Shown one piece after another: positions 54,726-63,734 of a stretch of 64,000 nucleotides of DNA; the first letter of the stretch is position 1; every line of letters starts with the position of its first letter. This DNA comes from Prosthecobacter debontii (GTDB lineage: Bacteria; Verrucomicrobiota; Verrucomicrobiia; Verrucomicrobiales; Verrucomicrobiaceae), in NCBI GenBank assembly GCA_945860295.1, contig CAMAQH010000011.1:1-64000 (forward strand), written 5' to 3'. The position numbers and the translations under genes were made by a program. The notes beneath the pieces are model-generated. The model did not search any database. It had not been told where the DNA came from and was given only the letters and a program-made list of their open reading frames with translations.

Positions 54726-57698
54726 TCAGTCGAGGTAAAGGAACTCGTTCGCATTGATGAGCATCCGGCACAGCGCGAAGAGACCTTGCTCGGTGACGAG
54801 GGGCGTGGCGGCTTGCAGTTCGGCGGCGGTGGCATCGCGCTGGAAGGTGAGGGCGAAGGCGCGGCGGATGGCGGCTTCGCGGGAATCGGTTTCGTTTTCG
54901 ATGCGGGTGACGAGATGCTGCGCCTGCTGGAGCATGAAGTCGTTGTTGCTGAGCGTGAGCGCCTGCAAAGCGGTGGTCGTGTTCACACGGGCGGGCGTGA
55001 GATTGGCCGGGTCAGGACAATCAAGTGTGGACAGGAACTGGTGTGGCGTGGTGCGCACGATGAAGCGGTAGATGCTGCGCCGCCATAGCTCAGGCTTGTC
55101 CGGTGTGAGGTAGTCGTAGATAGGCGCGTAGGCTTCGGTGTATTTGAAGTCGCGATAGCCAGGACCGCCCATCTCGAGATTGAGCGTGCCGCTGACAGCC
55201 AATACAGCGTCGTGCAATGACTCGGCATCAAGACGGCGCGGGTTTTGGTGGGAGAGGAGGCGGTTGGCGGAATCCAGGAGCGATGGAGTATTGGCGGGCC
55301 GGAGTGATTCATTTCCAATAATTCCGTTCTCCTTCACTCCATCACTCCGCTGCTGATAAGCTACGCTCATCATGATGAGCTTATGCATGTGCTTCACCGA
55401 CCAGCCGCTTTTCAAAAACTCATCCGCAAGCCAGTCGAGCAATTCGGGATGCGAGGGTTTGTCGCCGCCGAGACCGAAGTCGCTTGGCGTGGTGACAAGT
55501 CCCTGGCCGAAGTGATGATGCCAGAGCCGATTCACCAGCACGCGGCGCGTGAGCGGATTGTCGGGATGTGTAATCCACTCGGCAAGAGCACGGCGGCGCT
55601 GACCTTCCGGCGTGGCCTTGTCGCCAAGAGTGACGGGCGCATGTTTTGCCCAAGCGAAAGCGGTAGGCACGACTTCTGCGCCTTCATCTTCGGGATTGCC
55701 GCGTCGCTGCACCTTGATGACGGGCGGTTTTTCCTCCGAGACAACGGCATACACTTTGGCAGGCTCAGGCAGAGCTTTGAGGTCGCCTTCGATCTTCTGC
55801 ACCTCAGCACGGAGTCTCTTCAATTCAATTGTAGCGGCCTCGGTGAGGCGGCTTTCGGCGACTTCGGGCACGAGCTTTGGATCGCCGATGAAGAGGAGAT
55901 CGTTGCCGATGCCATCGCTGCCGTCGGTGGCGATGAGAGTGAGCGTCTTCGCCGACGCGGGCAATTCGATGTCGAGCACGGCTGTCTCGTCTTTACGCAA
56001 CTTGAGCTTTTGGAACTTCAACTCGGTATCGACGAAGACCGTGATGTCAGCGCGGCTCGCGGCGGCTTCTTTGGACGCTCCAAAGCCAACGTGACCGCTG
56101 AGTCGCATGGCGGCGTGGCCGCTTAGCTCACGCAGCTTCACGAGGTCAAAGGTGATGCCGCTGTTCGCGTGCATGGCGAGCATGGTGTGGCCTTTAGCGG
56201 CGAAGTCGGTGTCACCCAGCTTTGTGCTGCGCTGCGCATTCAGCGGGCGGTTCGCGATGGTGTCCCAAAAGTGGCCACTGGTGGCGGGAACACCCTTCAC
56301 TTCTTGTTTGGCGTCCACGGTGACGGTTCCTTTGCCATCGGCCACGAAGACCCACTTCACGCCTGGCACGTTCTCCACCTTTTGCAGACGGTTCGTCATC
56401 AGGTCGCGATGGTAGCCGAGCGTGTCCTTCGTGACAGAGCCGTTGCGCAGGTCGATACCGGAATCCTTCGGAATGAGTGTGGCGAGTTCAAGACCTTCCC
56501 CCGCGAGCTTAGCGATCTGTGCTCGTATTTGCGTGAGCCTTTTGCCAAGGCGATCTTTCTCAGTAGCAAGTCGCTTGGATTCCACCGCGCTGACTTCGCG
56601 CTCGCCCCGCTTCACGCCCGCAAAGACCGACCACATGCTGTAATACTCCTGCTGCGTGATGGGATCCAGTTTATGGTCGTGACAACGTGCGCAATTGATC
56701 GTGATGCCTATTGTGGAGGTGATGACCTGCGTGACCATGTCATCGAGATCGCCTGCGCGAGCTGCGCGCTTGAGCATGTCGCTCTTCGTCTCCACTTGAC
56801 CCACAAAATCCCAAGGACCCGCCGCCAGAAAGCCGGTGGCGATGACCGCCTTTTGGTCGTCGGCACGAATGATGTCGCCTGCAATCTGCTCGCGCAAAAA
56901 CTCATGGTAAGGCTTGTCCGCATTCAGCGACTCAATGACGTAGTCACGATAACGCCACGCATTCGGCCGAAGCTGATCGCGCTCAAAGCCATGCGTGTCC
57001 GCATAGTGTGCGATGTCCAGCCAGTGCCGCGCCCAGCGCTCGCCGTAGCGCGGTGACTTTAGCAACTCATCCACCAGTTTCTCGTAAGCCTGCGGGGCCG
57101 TGTCGTGGACAAACTGCTCCACTCGCTCCGGTGATGGCGGCAATCCAGTGAGATCAAATGAGAGCCGCCGGATGAGTGTGCGACGGTCTGCTTCGGGTGA
57201 CATTGATAGACCCTTGGCACTGAGTGAGGCCTTGATGAAGCTGTCGATGGAGAGCTGTTCAGTCTTCAACCCGAGAGTTTCGGCTAAAGCCGAAGCCACT
57301 TTCACCGGCTGCACCGACCAATGCTGCAGCCGCTTGTCCACAGCAGCCTCGTGGTCCGCATCATTTTCTGGCCACACCGCACCGCTTTCGATCCACGCCT
57401 TCACCGTCGCGACTTGCTCTTCGGAAAGCCGCTCACCTTTGGGCGGCATGCGCTCGTCATCGTCCGTGGAAATGATTCGCTGAAACAGCGGACTCTTCGC
57501 CACAACACCGGCCATCAGCACCGGTCCATCATGACCGCCCTTCAGCGCATATGGCTTCGCATCAAGGCGCAACTCGCCCTTCTGCTTTTTAGCGCCGTGG
57601 CACTCGATGCAGTGCTCCCGCAGTAGAGGGCGGATCTCACGGTCAAAATCAACGGCTAGAGCAGAAGTAGTGAGGAGTACAAAAAAGGCAGTTTTCAT
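54726..57698 (-). CDS. PSD1 and planctomycete cytochrome c domain protein (DUF1549/DUF1553), copy 1
   Basis: 990 aa, exported (MKTAFFVLLTTSALA). The planctomycete cytochrome domain has C30-I-E-C33-H34. DUF1549 (PSCyt2) spans about 150-360 with RRLSFDLTGLPPSPERVEQF and a second CxxCH-type element INCARCHDHKLDPI. A middle beta-rich insertion at about 450-580 resembles a lectin-like sandwich. DUF1553 (PSD1) covers about 690-980 with NPLTRRVLVNRLWHHHFGQG and SDFGLGGDKPSHPELLDWLA. Function is unknown; such proteins pair with DUF1501 and are thought to take part in redox or polysaccharide processing at the cell surface. Confidence 0.88.
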   Translation of the reverse strand: MKTAFFVLLTTSALAVDFDREIRPLLREHCIECHGAKKQKGELRLDAKPYALKGGHDGPVLMAGVVAKSPLFQRIISTDDDERMPPKGERLSEEQVATVKAWIESGAVWPENDADHEAAVDKRLQHWSVQPVKVASALAETLGLKTEQLSIDSFIKASLSAKGLSMSPEADRRTLIRRLSFDLTGLPPSPERVEQFVHDTAPQAYEKLVDELLKSPRYGERWARHWLDIAHYADTHGFERDQLRPNAWRYRDYVIESLNADKPYHEFLREQIAGDIIRADDQKAVIATGFLAAGPWDFVGQVETKSDMLKRAARAGDLDDMVTQVITSTIGITINCARCHDHKLDPITQQEYYSMWSVFAGVKRGEREVSAVESKRLATEKDRLGKRLTQIRAQIAKLAGEGLELATLIPKDSGIDLRNGSVTKDTLGYHRDLMTNRLQKVENVPGVKWVFVADGKGTVTVDAKQEVKGVPATSGHFWDTIANRPLNAQRSTKLGDTDFAAKGHTMLAMHANSGITFDLVKLRELSGHAAMRLSGHVGFGASKEAAASRADITVFVDTELKFQKLKLRKDETAVLDIELPASAKTLTLIATDGSDGIGNDLLFIGDPKLVPEVAESRLTEAATIELKRLRAEVQKIEGDLKALPEPAKVYAVVSEEKPPVIKVQRRGNPEDEGAEVVPTAFAWAKHAPVTLGDKATPEGQRRRALAEWITHPDNPLTRRVLVNRLWHHHFGQGLVTTPSDFGLGGDKPSHPELLDWLADEFLKSGWSVKHMHKLIMMSVAYQQRSDGVKENGIIGNESLRPANTPSLLDSANRLLSHQNPRRLDAESLHDAVLAVSGTLNLEMGGPGYRDFKYTEAYAPIYDYLTPDKPELWRRSIYRFIVRTTPHQFLSTLDCPDPANLTPARVNTTTALQALTLSNNDFMLQQAQHLVTRIENETDSREAAIRRAFALTFQRDATAAELQAATPLVTEQGLFALCRMLINANEFLYLD

Positions 57699-57704
57699 CG
57701 CGGT

Positions 57705-60569
57705 CTATTCGATATAAAGCAGTTCGTTGGCATTCAGGAGGGCGCGGCAGAAGGCTTCGGGGCCGTGGGCGGTGATGAGTTGGGTGGCGGCTTGATGTTC
57801 TTTGGCGGTGGGGTCGCGCTGAAAGGCGAGGTGATAGGCTCGGGTTATGGGGTCGCTGGATTGAATGCGGGCGGAGAGGAACTTCGCCATGTCGAGAGTG
57901 AAGCTGTGGTTGAGCAGTGTGAGGGCTTGCAGCGGCGTGGTCGTATTGGCGCGCTTCGGCGCGGCGAAGGCGATGTCTGGGAGGTCAAAGTCATTGAGGA
58001 CATCGACGACACTGGCGCGGGCGTTTTGATGATAGACGGTGCGGCGGTAGGTCTCGGGGCCGTGGACATCGAGCGGGAAGTAGGTGCAGACGTTGTTCTG
58101 TGTGAACTTGTAGAGGCGGAAGCCTGGGCCGCCTATGGGTTCGAGTTTCATTTGGCCTGCGACGGTGAGCATGGTGTCGCGCAGTTCCTCGGCGCTGAGG
58201 CGGCGTGGCGGGAATCGCCAGAGCAGGCGGGCGGATTTATCGGTCTTTAAGCCTTTGGTTAGGCTAGATGGGACCGATGGGATGGAGGATGCTTGCTGAT
58301 AGGTTTTTGAGAGCAGTATCTCGCGGTGGAGGGCTTTGATTTTCCAGCCGTTGGCGACGAGCCGAGCGGCAAGGTAGTCGAGGAGTTCGGGATGCGTGGG
58401 CTTGCTGCCGAGGAAGCCGAAGTCGCTGGGAGTATCAACGATGCCAGTGCCGAAGTGATGCTGCCAGACACGATTGGCGAGCACTCGGGCGGTGAGTGAG
58501 TTGTCGTTGCTGGTGATCCATTGGGCCAAAGCCAAGCGGCGCTGGCCTTCATCGGTATCAGGCTTGAGCTTATAGGGCTTGGTGACTTGATCGAGCACGG
58601 CGAGACTGGCAGGGACAACGAGATCGCCAGGCTTCATGGGGTCGCCACCTTTGTGGACGGTGGTGGGCTCAGGGGGTTGCTTGTGCGTGCCGACCCACAT
58701 TTGCGGCAAGGCTGGCACGGCATTGATTTTTGCCTGCGTTTTCGCGATGTCGCGATTCAAAGCAGTGAGGCGAGTTTGCTCATCGGCGGTGGTGACGCTG
58801 CGGCGGGCGTGCTCGATGCCGTGGGCCGGCGTCCAGGGCTCGCGGCCTTCGCTAGTGGCGACGGTTTTCCATGTGGTTCCATCTAGACTGACTTGAACTT
58901 CATACTCGGTGGGTGTGGCACCGCGTACCTTGCTTTCATCGGTATCGCGATCACCGCGTGCATTGATGAAGGTGATGCGCTGAATAGTTTCAGGCTTAGC
59001 CAAGGTGAGCTTGAGTTCGGGTGGGTTGCCGATGAACCAAGCCTCGCCGCGTTGGCCGTCGATGCAGTATTGCGGTCCATAGGCTTCAGGGAAGTCCTCG
59101 GCGGTGGCGGACTTGGCTCCTTCGGCTTGGGTGCCATTGCTGGCGAGGGCGACATTGCGATTGTCGCTGCTCCAGACCTGGAACTCGGTGAGCTTGCCAC
59201 CGCCGATCTTTGCAAGCTTGCCTTGGTAATCGTTGGTGAAGCTTTGGATGACGAACTTGATGTATTTGGCTTTGATGGGTGGAAAGGTTTCGTCGGTGCC
59301 GAATTGGTCGATTTTAGGCCGCTGGAACTGCATCTTCGCAAAGGCTGCTTTGGCGCGGGTTTCGATGTCGGCATCGATTTTATCACGCTCGGTTTGCTGG
59401 CGCTTCAACTGGGCGTTGAGCGGTTTCAATGCTGCGGTATGCGCGCTGCGTTGCTCTGGTGTGGTGACGACTCGCCGGCCATGCGTGACACCTTCAAAGG
59501 CGGCACGGAGTCGGTAGTAATCCTCGGTGGGGATAGGATCAAACTTGTGATCGTGGCAGCGGGCGCAGTTGATAGTTAGGCCGAGAAAGGCTCCGCAGGT
59601 GGCGGTGATCATGTCGTCGATGGTTGCTGCGCGGATGTTTTTCTGCGCGACGACATCGCCATTTCCCACATCATCATAAGGCCCAGCGACGAGGAAGGCG
59701 CTGCCGACTTCGATCTCGGGTTTGTCTTTGCCGATGACATCACCCGCGAGGTGCTCGGCGATAAACTGATTGAAGGGTTTGTCGTCGTTGATGGATTTAA
59801 TGACGTAGTCGCGAAAGGGATAGAGGTCGTCGATGACGAAGTTTCTCTCAAAGCCATTGGACTCCCCAAAGCGGACGACGTCCAGCCAATGACGGCCCCA
59901 GCGTTCTCCGTAGCGGGGTGAGGCGAGGAGTCGGTCGATGAGGTCCTTATTAGCTCGTGTGTTGGTTTGGCGGTCCTTCACGAAAGTTTCAACCTCCTCC
60001 GGTGATGGCGGGAGACCATGCAAATCATAAGTCACTCGACGAATGAAGGTGCGTGGGTCAGTGGGCGGACTGAAATCGAGGCCTTTTTCTTTGAGCTTGG
60101 TGGCGATGAAGTCGTCGATACTGCCTGCGGTCTTGAGGTCAGTTTTATTGCGTTGGAGGGACCACCAGGATTTGTCGCCGCGCTTCGCTTCGATCTTCAC
60201 GCCATCACGGGGATCGGGTGCTCCCATTTTGATCCATGTGACGAGATCGGCGATGACCGCATCTGGCAACTTGGGTTTCTTTGGCGGCATCTCCATGTCG
60301 GCTTCGAGATGCTGCACGGTGCGGATGAGCAGGCTGGCTTCCGGCTTGCCAGGGACGATGATCGGATCGCCACTGTCGCCGCCTTTTTCCCAGCCTGCTT
60401 TGGAGTCGAGGTAGAGATTGCCTTTGAGCTTCTTCGCCTCGGCGCTGTGACAGGAATAACAGTGCTCCACCAACACAGGCCGCACCTTTTGTTCAAAGAA
60501 AGCGATGCCAGATGGATCGGCAGCTAGGACGGTGGAGGAGAGGAGGAGAGTGAGAGCGAGGGCTTTCAT
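57705..60569 (-). CDS. PSD1 and planctomycete cytochrome c domain protein (DUF1549/DUF1553), copy 2
   Basis: 954 aa, exported. Heme motif C37-Y-S-C40-H41, then KLKGNLYLDSKAGWEKGG. DUF1549 has RRVTYDLHGLPPSPEEVETF and INCARCHDHKFDPI. The insertion at about 440-560 is a discoidin/F5-F8 type C-like domain (KYIKFVIQSFTND, PPELKLTLAKPETIQRITF), unlike copy 1. DUF1553 follows (NSLTARVLANRVWQHHFGTG, SDFGFLGSKPTHPELLDYLA). It is sandwiched between DUF1501 (3-bp gap) and copy 1 (6-bp gap). Two stacked copies with different binding inserts suggest different ligands on one scaffold. Confidence 0.88.
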   Translation of the reverse strand: MKALALTLLLSSTVLAADPSGIAFFEQKVRPVLVEHCYSCHSAEAKKLKGNLYLDSKAGWEKGGDSGDPIIVPGKPEASLLIRTVQHLEADMEMPPKKPKLPDAVIADLVTWIKMGAPDPRDGVKIEAKRGDKSWWSLQRNKTDLKTAGSIDDFIATKLKEKGLDFSPPTDPRTFIRRVTYDLHGLPPSPEEVETFVKDRQTNTRANKDLIDRLLASPRYGERWGRHWLDVVRFGESNGFERNFVIDDLYPFRDYVIKSINDDKPFNQFIAEHLAGDVIGKDKPEIEVGSAFLVAGPYDDVGNGDVVAQKNIRAATIDDMITATCGAFLGLTINCARCHDHKFDPIPTEDYYRLRAAFEGVTHGRRVVTTPEQRSAHTAALKPLNAQLKRQQTERDKIDADIETRAKAAFAKMQFQRPKIDQFGTDETFPPIKAKYIKFVIQSFTNDYQGKLAKIGGGKLTEFQVWSSDNRNVALASNGTQAEGAKSATAEDFPEAYGPQYCIDGQRGEAWFIGNPPELKLTLAKPETIQRITFINARGDRDTDESKVRGATPTEYEVQVSLDGTTWKTVATSEGREPWTPAHGIEHARRSVTTADEQTRLTALNRDIAKTQAKINAVPALPQMWVGTHKQPPEPTTVHKGGDPMKPGDLVVPASLAVLDQVTKPYKLKPDTDEGQRRLALAQWITSNDNSLTARVLANRVWQHHFGTGIVDTPSDFGFLGSKPTHPELLDYLAARLVANGWKIKALHREILLSKTYQQASSIPSVPSSLTKGLKTDKSARLLWRFPPRRLSAEELRDTMLTVAGQMKLEPIGGPGFRLYKFTQNNVCTYFPLDVHGPETYRRTVYHQNARASVVDVLNDFDLPDIAFAAPKRANTTTPLQALTLLNHSFTLDMAKFLSARIQSSDPITRAYHLAFQRDPTAKEHQAATQLITAHGPEAFCRALLNANELLYIE

Positions 60570-60572
60570 GGC

Positions 60573-61964
60573 TCAAGCGAGAATGTTCTGAATCACATGT
60601 CCATGCACATCCGTGAGGCGGCGGTTGGCGCCGTTGTGGTAGTAGGTGAGCTTTTCGTGATTGAGCCCGAGGAGATGAAGGACGGTGGCGTAGAAATCAT
60701 AGACCGTGGCAATATCGACGGCAGCGCGGCGGCCAAAGTCGTCTGTCTCACCATAGCTCACGCCGCCTTTCACACCCGCGCCCATCATCCAAGTGGTGAA
60801 GGCGTCGGGGTTGTGATCGCGGCCGCTGGTGCCGTCTTGATGTGTGGGCATGCGGCCAAACTCGGTGCACCAGATGATGAGCACGTCGTTTAACATGCCT
60901 CGCTGTTTCATATCGGTGAGCAGTGCTGCAGTGGGTTGATCAAAGATGGGGCAATGGCGCTCGTAGTCAGCCTTCAGCGTTTTATGCGCGTCCCAATTGA
61001 GCAGGCCATCGACGGCGCTAGCGCGTGAAGCGCAGTAAAGGCTGACATAGCGCACGCCTTGTTCTAGGAAGCGGCGGGCGAGTAGGCAATTTTTGGCATA
61101 CGCGGCCTTGAGTTTGTTGCTGTCGTTGGTGCCGTAGAGGTCTTGGATGTGTTGGGGTTCACGCGAGAGGTCGCTGACTTCAGGCGCGGTCAGTTGCATC
61201 TTGGCGGCGAGTTCATAGGCGGCCATCCGAGCGCGGAGTTCGTCATTTTCAGCGTGAGCGGCGGCGTGCTCAGTATTGATGAGCTTTAAAAAATCACGCG
61301 TGGCTTTCTCAGTACCCACGGAGATCGAGGCGGGCCGAGCGAGATTGCGCAGTGGCTGCTGGGCAGCCATGGAGATGCCTTGATACTCGGCAGAGAGGAA
61401 GCCGTTGCTCCAATTGGCTTTGCCATTCGGTGGTTCACCGCGCAGGTCCTGAATGGAGATGTAGGTGGGCAATTTATCATTCAGACTGCCGAGACCGTAA
61501 CTGACCCACGAGCCTGCGCTCGGGAAGCCATCACGGGTGAAGCAGGAGTTCATATTCACACAGCCCGGACCATGCGTGTTGGTGCGACTGGTCATGCTGT
61601 GAATGAAGGCCATGTCATCGGCATGACGCGCCAAGTGCGGCAGCATGGAGGTCATCATTTTGCCAGACTGACCCGCTGGCAGAAAGTCCCAGGGCGGCCG
61701 CATCAAATTGCCGTTCTTACCCTGGAATGTGACCTCGGCCGCGCCAGGAAGTGGCGTGCCATGATACTTCTCCAGCATCGGTTTGTGATCCCAGAGATCG
61801 ACATGCGATGCTGCGCCTGGACAGAAGATTTGCAGCACTTGTTTAGCCTTCGGTGCAAAGTGCGGCTGATGCTTCGGGGCATCCGCCATGAGGCGAGAAA
61901 GAGCCACACCCGTGAGTCCGGTGGACATCTGACTGAGAAATTGGCGACGTTGGAGAAGGTTCAT
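60573..61964 (-). CDS. DUF1501 exported protein paired with PSD1
   Basis: 463 aa. Twin-arginine-type N-terminus LLQRRQFLSQMSTGLTGVAL. Core motifs: VLQIFCPGAASHVDLWDHKP, DDMAFIHSMTSRTNTHGPGC, GVRYVSLYCASRAS, NWDAHKTLKADYERHC, IIWCTEFGRMP, GRDHNPDAFTTWMMGAGVKG and ATVLHLLGLNHEKLTYYHNG. It overlaps the regulator stop by 4 bp (ATGA), so regulator and structural genes are on one message. It forms the classical DUF1501-PSD1 pair with the next gene. Confidence 0.9.
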   Translation of the reverse strand: MNLLQRRQFLSQMSTGLTGVALSRLMADAPKHQPHFAPKAKQVLQIFCPGAASHVDLWDHKPMLEKYHGTPLPGAAEVTFQGKNGNLMRPPWDFLPAGQSGKMMTSMLPHLARHADDMAFIHSMTSRTNTHGPGCVNMNSCFTRDGFPSAGSWVSYGLGSLNDKLPTYISIQDLRGEPPNGKANWSNGFLSAEYQGISMAAQQPLRNLARPASISVGTEKATRDFLKLINTEHAAAHAENDELRARMAAYELAAKMQLTAPEVSDLSREPQHIQDLYGTNDSNKLKAAYAKNCLLARRFLEQGVRYVSLYCASRASAVDGLLNWDAHKTLKADYERHCPIFDQPTAALLTDMKQRGMLNDVLIIWCTEFGRMPTHQDGTSGRDHNPDAFTTWMMGAGVKGGVSYGETDDFGRRAAVDIATVYDFYATVLHLLGLNHEKLTYYHNGANRRLTDVHGHVIQNILA

Positions 61965-62653
61965 GATTGAGCGACCTTTCGATTTTTGAGGCCCAAATCG
62001 TTACGGGCATTGAGGAGATGCTTCCTCATGGCTGTAGCAGCGGCACTGCCATTGCGGGACATGATAGCCGTGAGAATTTTGCTATGATCGGCAACGGCCT
62101 TGTCTTTCGTGACTAGGCGATAGCCGTGGCTAAGGCTGGTCTGCAAAAGATCAGAAAGTGACTGCATCAAGAGCGCTCCGATTTTATTCCCCGAAACATC
62201 GGCGATGAGGCAGTGGAACTCCATGTCGGCGAGAACCTGTGTCTCAAAGTCCAGGCAGTTTTTGAGGCGTTCGTGAGCAGCTTTGAGTTGCCTGAGTTCG
62301 ATGGCGGAGGCTCGTTCAGCGGCGAGTCGTGCGTTTTCGGGTTCGAGGGCGAAGCGGACTTCGGTGAGTTGGACGAGGCGCTGCTTTTCATCGGGCACGA
62401 GCATGTGGACCGCGCTACTCAGTGGCTTGTGAAGTTTGTCCACGACCTTCATGCCGCTGCCCTGGCGGATTTCGAGCAGGCCTTGGAGTTCGAGACGTTT
62501 CGCGGCTTCGCGAATGACACTGCGGCTGACGCCGAACTGGGCGGACATGTCACGCTCGGTCGGCAGGCGGTCGGTGGTGTGAGCGCGTGCCAGTGTGATG
62601 ATGCGGCGGCTCACAGCATCAACAAGAGAGGGTGATTGGGCGGTGACAAGCAT
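61961..62653 (-). CDS. GntR-family regulator, FadR subfamily (FCD domain)
   Basis: 230 aa. The winged helix-turn-helix at about 10-75 includes TDRLPTERDMSAQFGVSRSV and IREAAKRLELQGLLEIRQGS. The all-helical FCD ligand domain at about 90-220 carries the metal-ligand pattern: Asp and His in DMEFHCLIADVSGN, His in VADHSKIL and His in RKHLLNAR. FCD regulators usually respond to sugar acids or other carboxylates and repress catabolic genes. A perfect FadR-type palindrome sits 6 bp upstream of its ATG, which argues for autoregulation and control of the downstream glycan genes. Confidence 0.92.
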   Translation of the reverse strand: MLVTAQSPSLVDAVSRRIITLARAHTTDRLPTERDMSAQFGVSRSVIREAAKRLELQGLLEIRQGSGMKVVDKLHKPLSSAVHMLVPDEKQRLVQLTEVRFALEPENARLAAERASAIELRQLKAAHERLKNCLDFETQVLADMEFHCLIADVSGNKIGALLMQSLSDLLQTSLSHGYRLVTKDKAVADHSKILTAIMSRNGSAAATAMRKHLLNARNDLGLKNRKVAQS

Positions 62654-62659
62654 GGCGAT

Positions 62660-62676
62660 AATTGGTCAGACCAATT
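62660..62676. promoter_or_regulatory. FadR-type operator upstream of the GntR gene
   Basis: AATTGGTCAGACCAATT is a perfect palindrome of 8-bp arms around one base and contains TGGTCAGACCA, the consensus-type core bound by FadR-subfamily GntR regulators. It lies 6 bp before the regulator start codon, so bound protein would block transcription or translation initiation. Confidence 0.85.
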
Positions 62677-62724
62677 TGGATTGAAGCAAATACGACAAGG
62701 TTTGTTTTCTTCTATCTACTGAAC

Positions 62725-63729
62725 TCAGCGGAAGCCAAAGGCATCTGCGAGCGCTAGACATTCGCGCACGGGCTTCATGCCGCCGGAGGGTGTGGGATGG
62801 GATAGCGATGCGGCGGCAGTGCAGACAGCGAGGCGGAGTCGATCTGCGAGCGGCCAGCCTTCATGCAAAGCATAGAGCAATCCTGCGGCGAAGGCGTCCC
62901 CGGCACCGGTGGCACCTTGGCTGTAGCCTGATGGAAGCAGTAGTGATGGCTGGAAGTGCTCGTCATTTTCGCGAGTGCAGGCAGCGGCTCCGTGCTCGGT
63001 GTGAATGGTGACGGTTTGACGAACGCCAAGCGCCAGCAGATCACGCGAGGCGGTGAGAAGTGCGGGGCCATCGTTTGAAGAGATGGTGCGATTCAGCACA
63101 CGCGAGGCTTCGATCTCATTGATGATGAGATGATCGGTGTGCGGCATGGCGCTGAGAGCGATGTCTCGAAACTGCGGATGCTCGGTGCTCACCATGTCCA
63201 CGCTGGTTTGTAGTCCCGCTTGTGTGGCGGTTGCTAACAAATGAGCAGCGTGAGTGCGACCGTCGGCGGCGAAGCTGTCCATGTGATCGAGCAGCATGAG
63301 GTAGCCAAGATGCAGGATGCGTGCGCGGGTCTGGCTGACATCGCAATGACTCTCATTGAAGAGCGCATTGGCTCCGCGCTGATGGAAAAAGGTGCGTCTG
63401 CCAGTGCTCTGCACCGTCATGGCATCGGTGTAGGATGTGGAGCGTTCAAGGCTGAGATGAAGCTGCGCGGCATCTATGCCATGAACCTCGCAGTCCTGGC
63501 GAATCCAGCGCCCATTGGCGTCATCGCCGACGAGTCCACAGGCTGCGAGCGGGAAACCTGCCTGCATCGCAGACAGGTCTTTGAGCACATTGTAAGGGCC
63601 GCCGCCGTTGGCCTGCGACTCGCTCAGGATGCTGGCCAGCATGTCCTGCTCGGGATACGCGTCGATGATCTTCACGTAATCCACGATGAAGTTGCCTGCG
63701 GCTAGAATGCCAGAGCGCTGCGTGCTCAT
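62725..63729 (-). CDS. PfkB-family carbohydrate kinase
   Basis: 334 aa cytoplasmic ribokinase-fold kinase. N-terminal GNFIVDYVKIIDAYPEQDML and the Gly-rich substrate loop SQANGGGPYNVLKDLSAM near 35-55. The C-terminal PfkB signature GATGAGDAFAAGLLYALHEG near 273 holds the anion hole and catalytic Asp. It phosphorylates a sugar, probably one released by the encoded glycan system. Sugar identity (fructose, ribose, 2-keto-3-deoxygluconate) cannot be told. It lies 5 bp after the oxidoreductase and 71 bp before the regulator. Confidence 0.88.
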   Translation of the reverse strand: MSTQRSGILAAGNFIVDYVKIIDAYPEQDMLASILSESQANGGGPYNVLKDLSAMQAGFPLAACGLVGDDANGRWIRQDCEVHGIDAAQLHLSLERSTSYTDAMTVQSTGRRTFFHQRGANALFNESHCDVSQTRARILHLGYLMLLDHMDSFAADGRTHAAHLLATATQAGLQTSVDMVSTEHPQFRDIALSAMPHTDHLIINEIEASRVLNRTISSNDGPALLTASRDLLALGVRQTVTIHTEHGAAACTRENDEHFQPSLLLPSGYSQGATGAGDAFAAGLLYALHEGWPLADRLRLAVCTAAASLSHPTPSGGMKPVRECLALADAFGFR

Positions 63730-63734
63730 GAACG

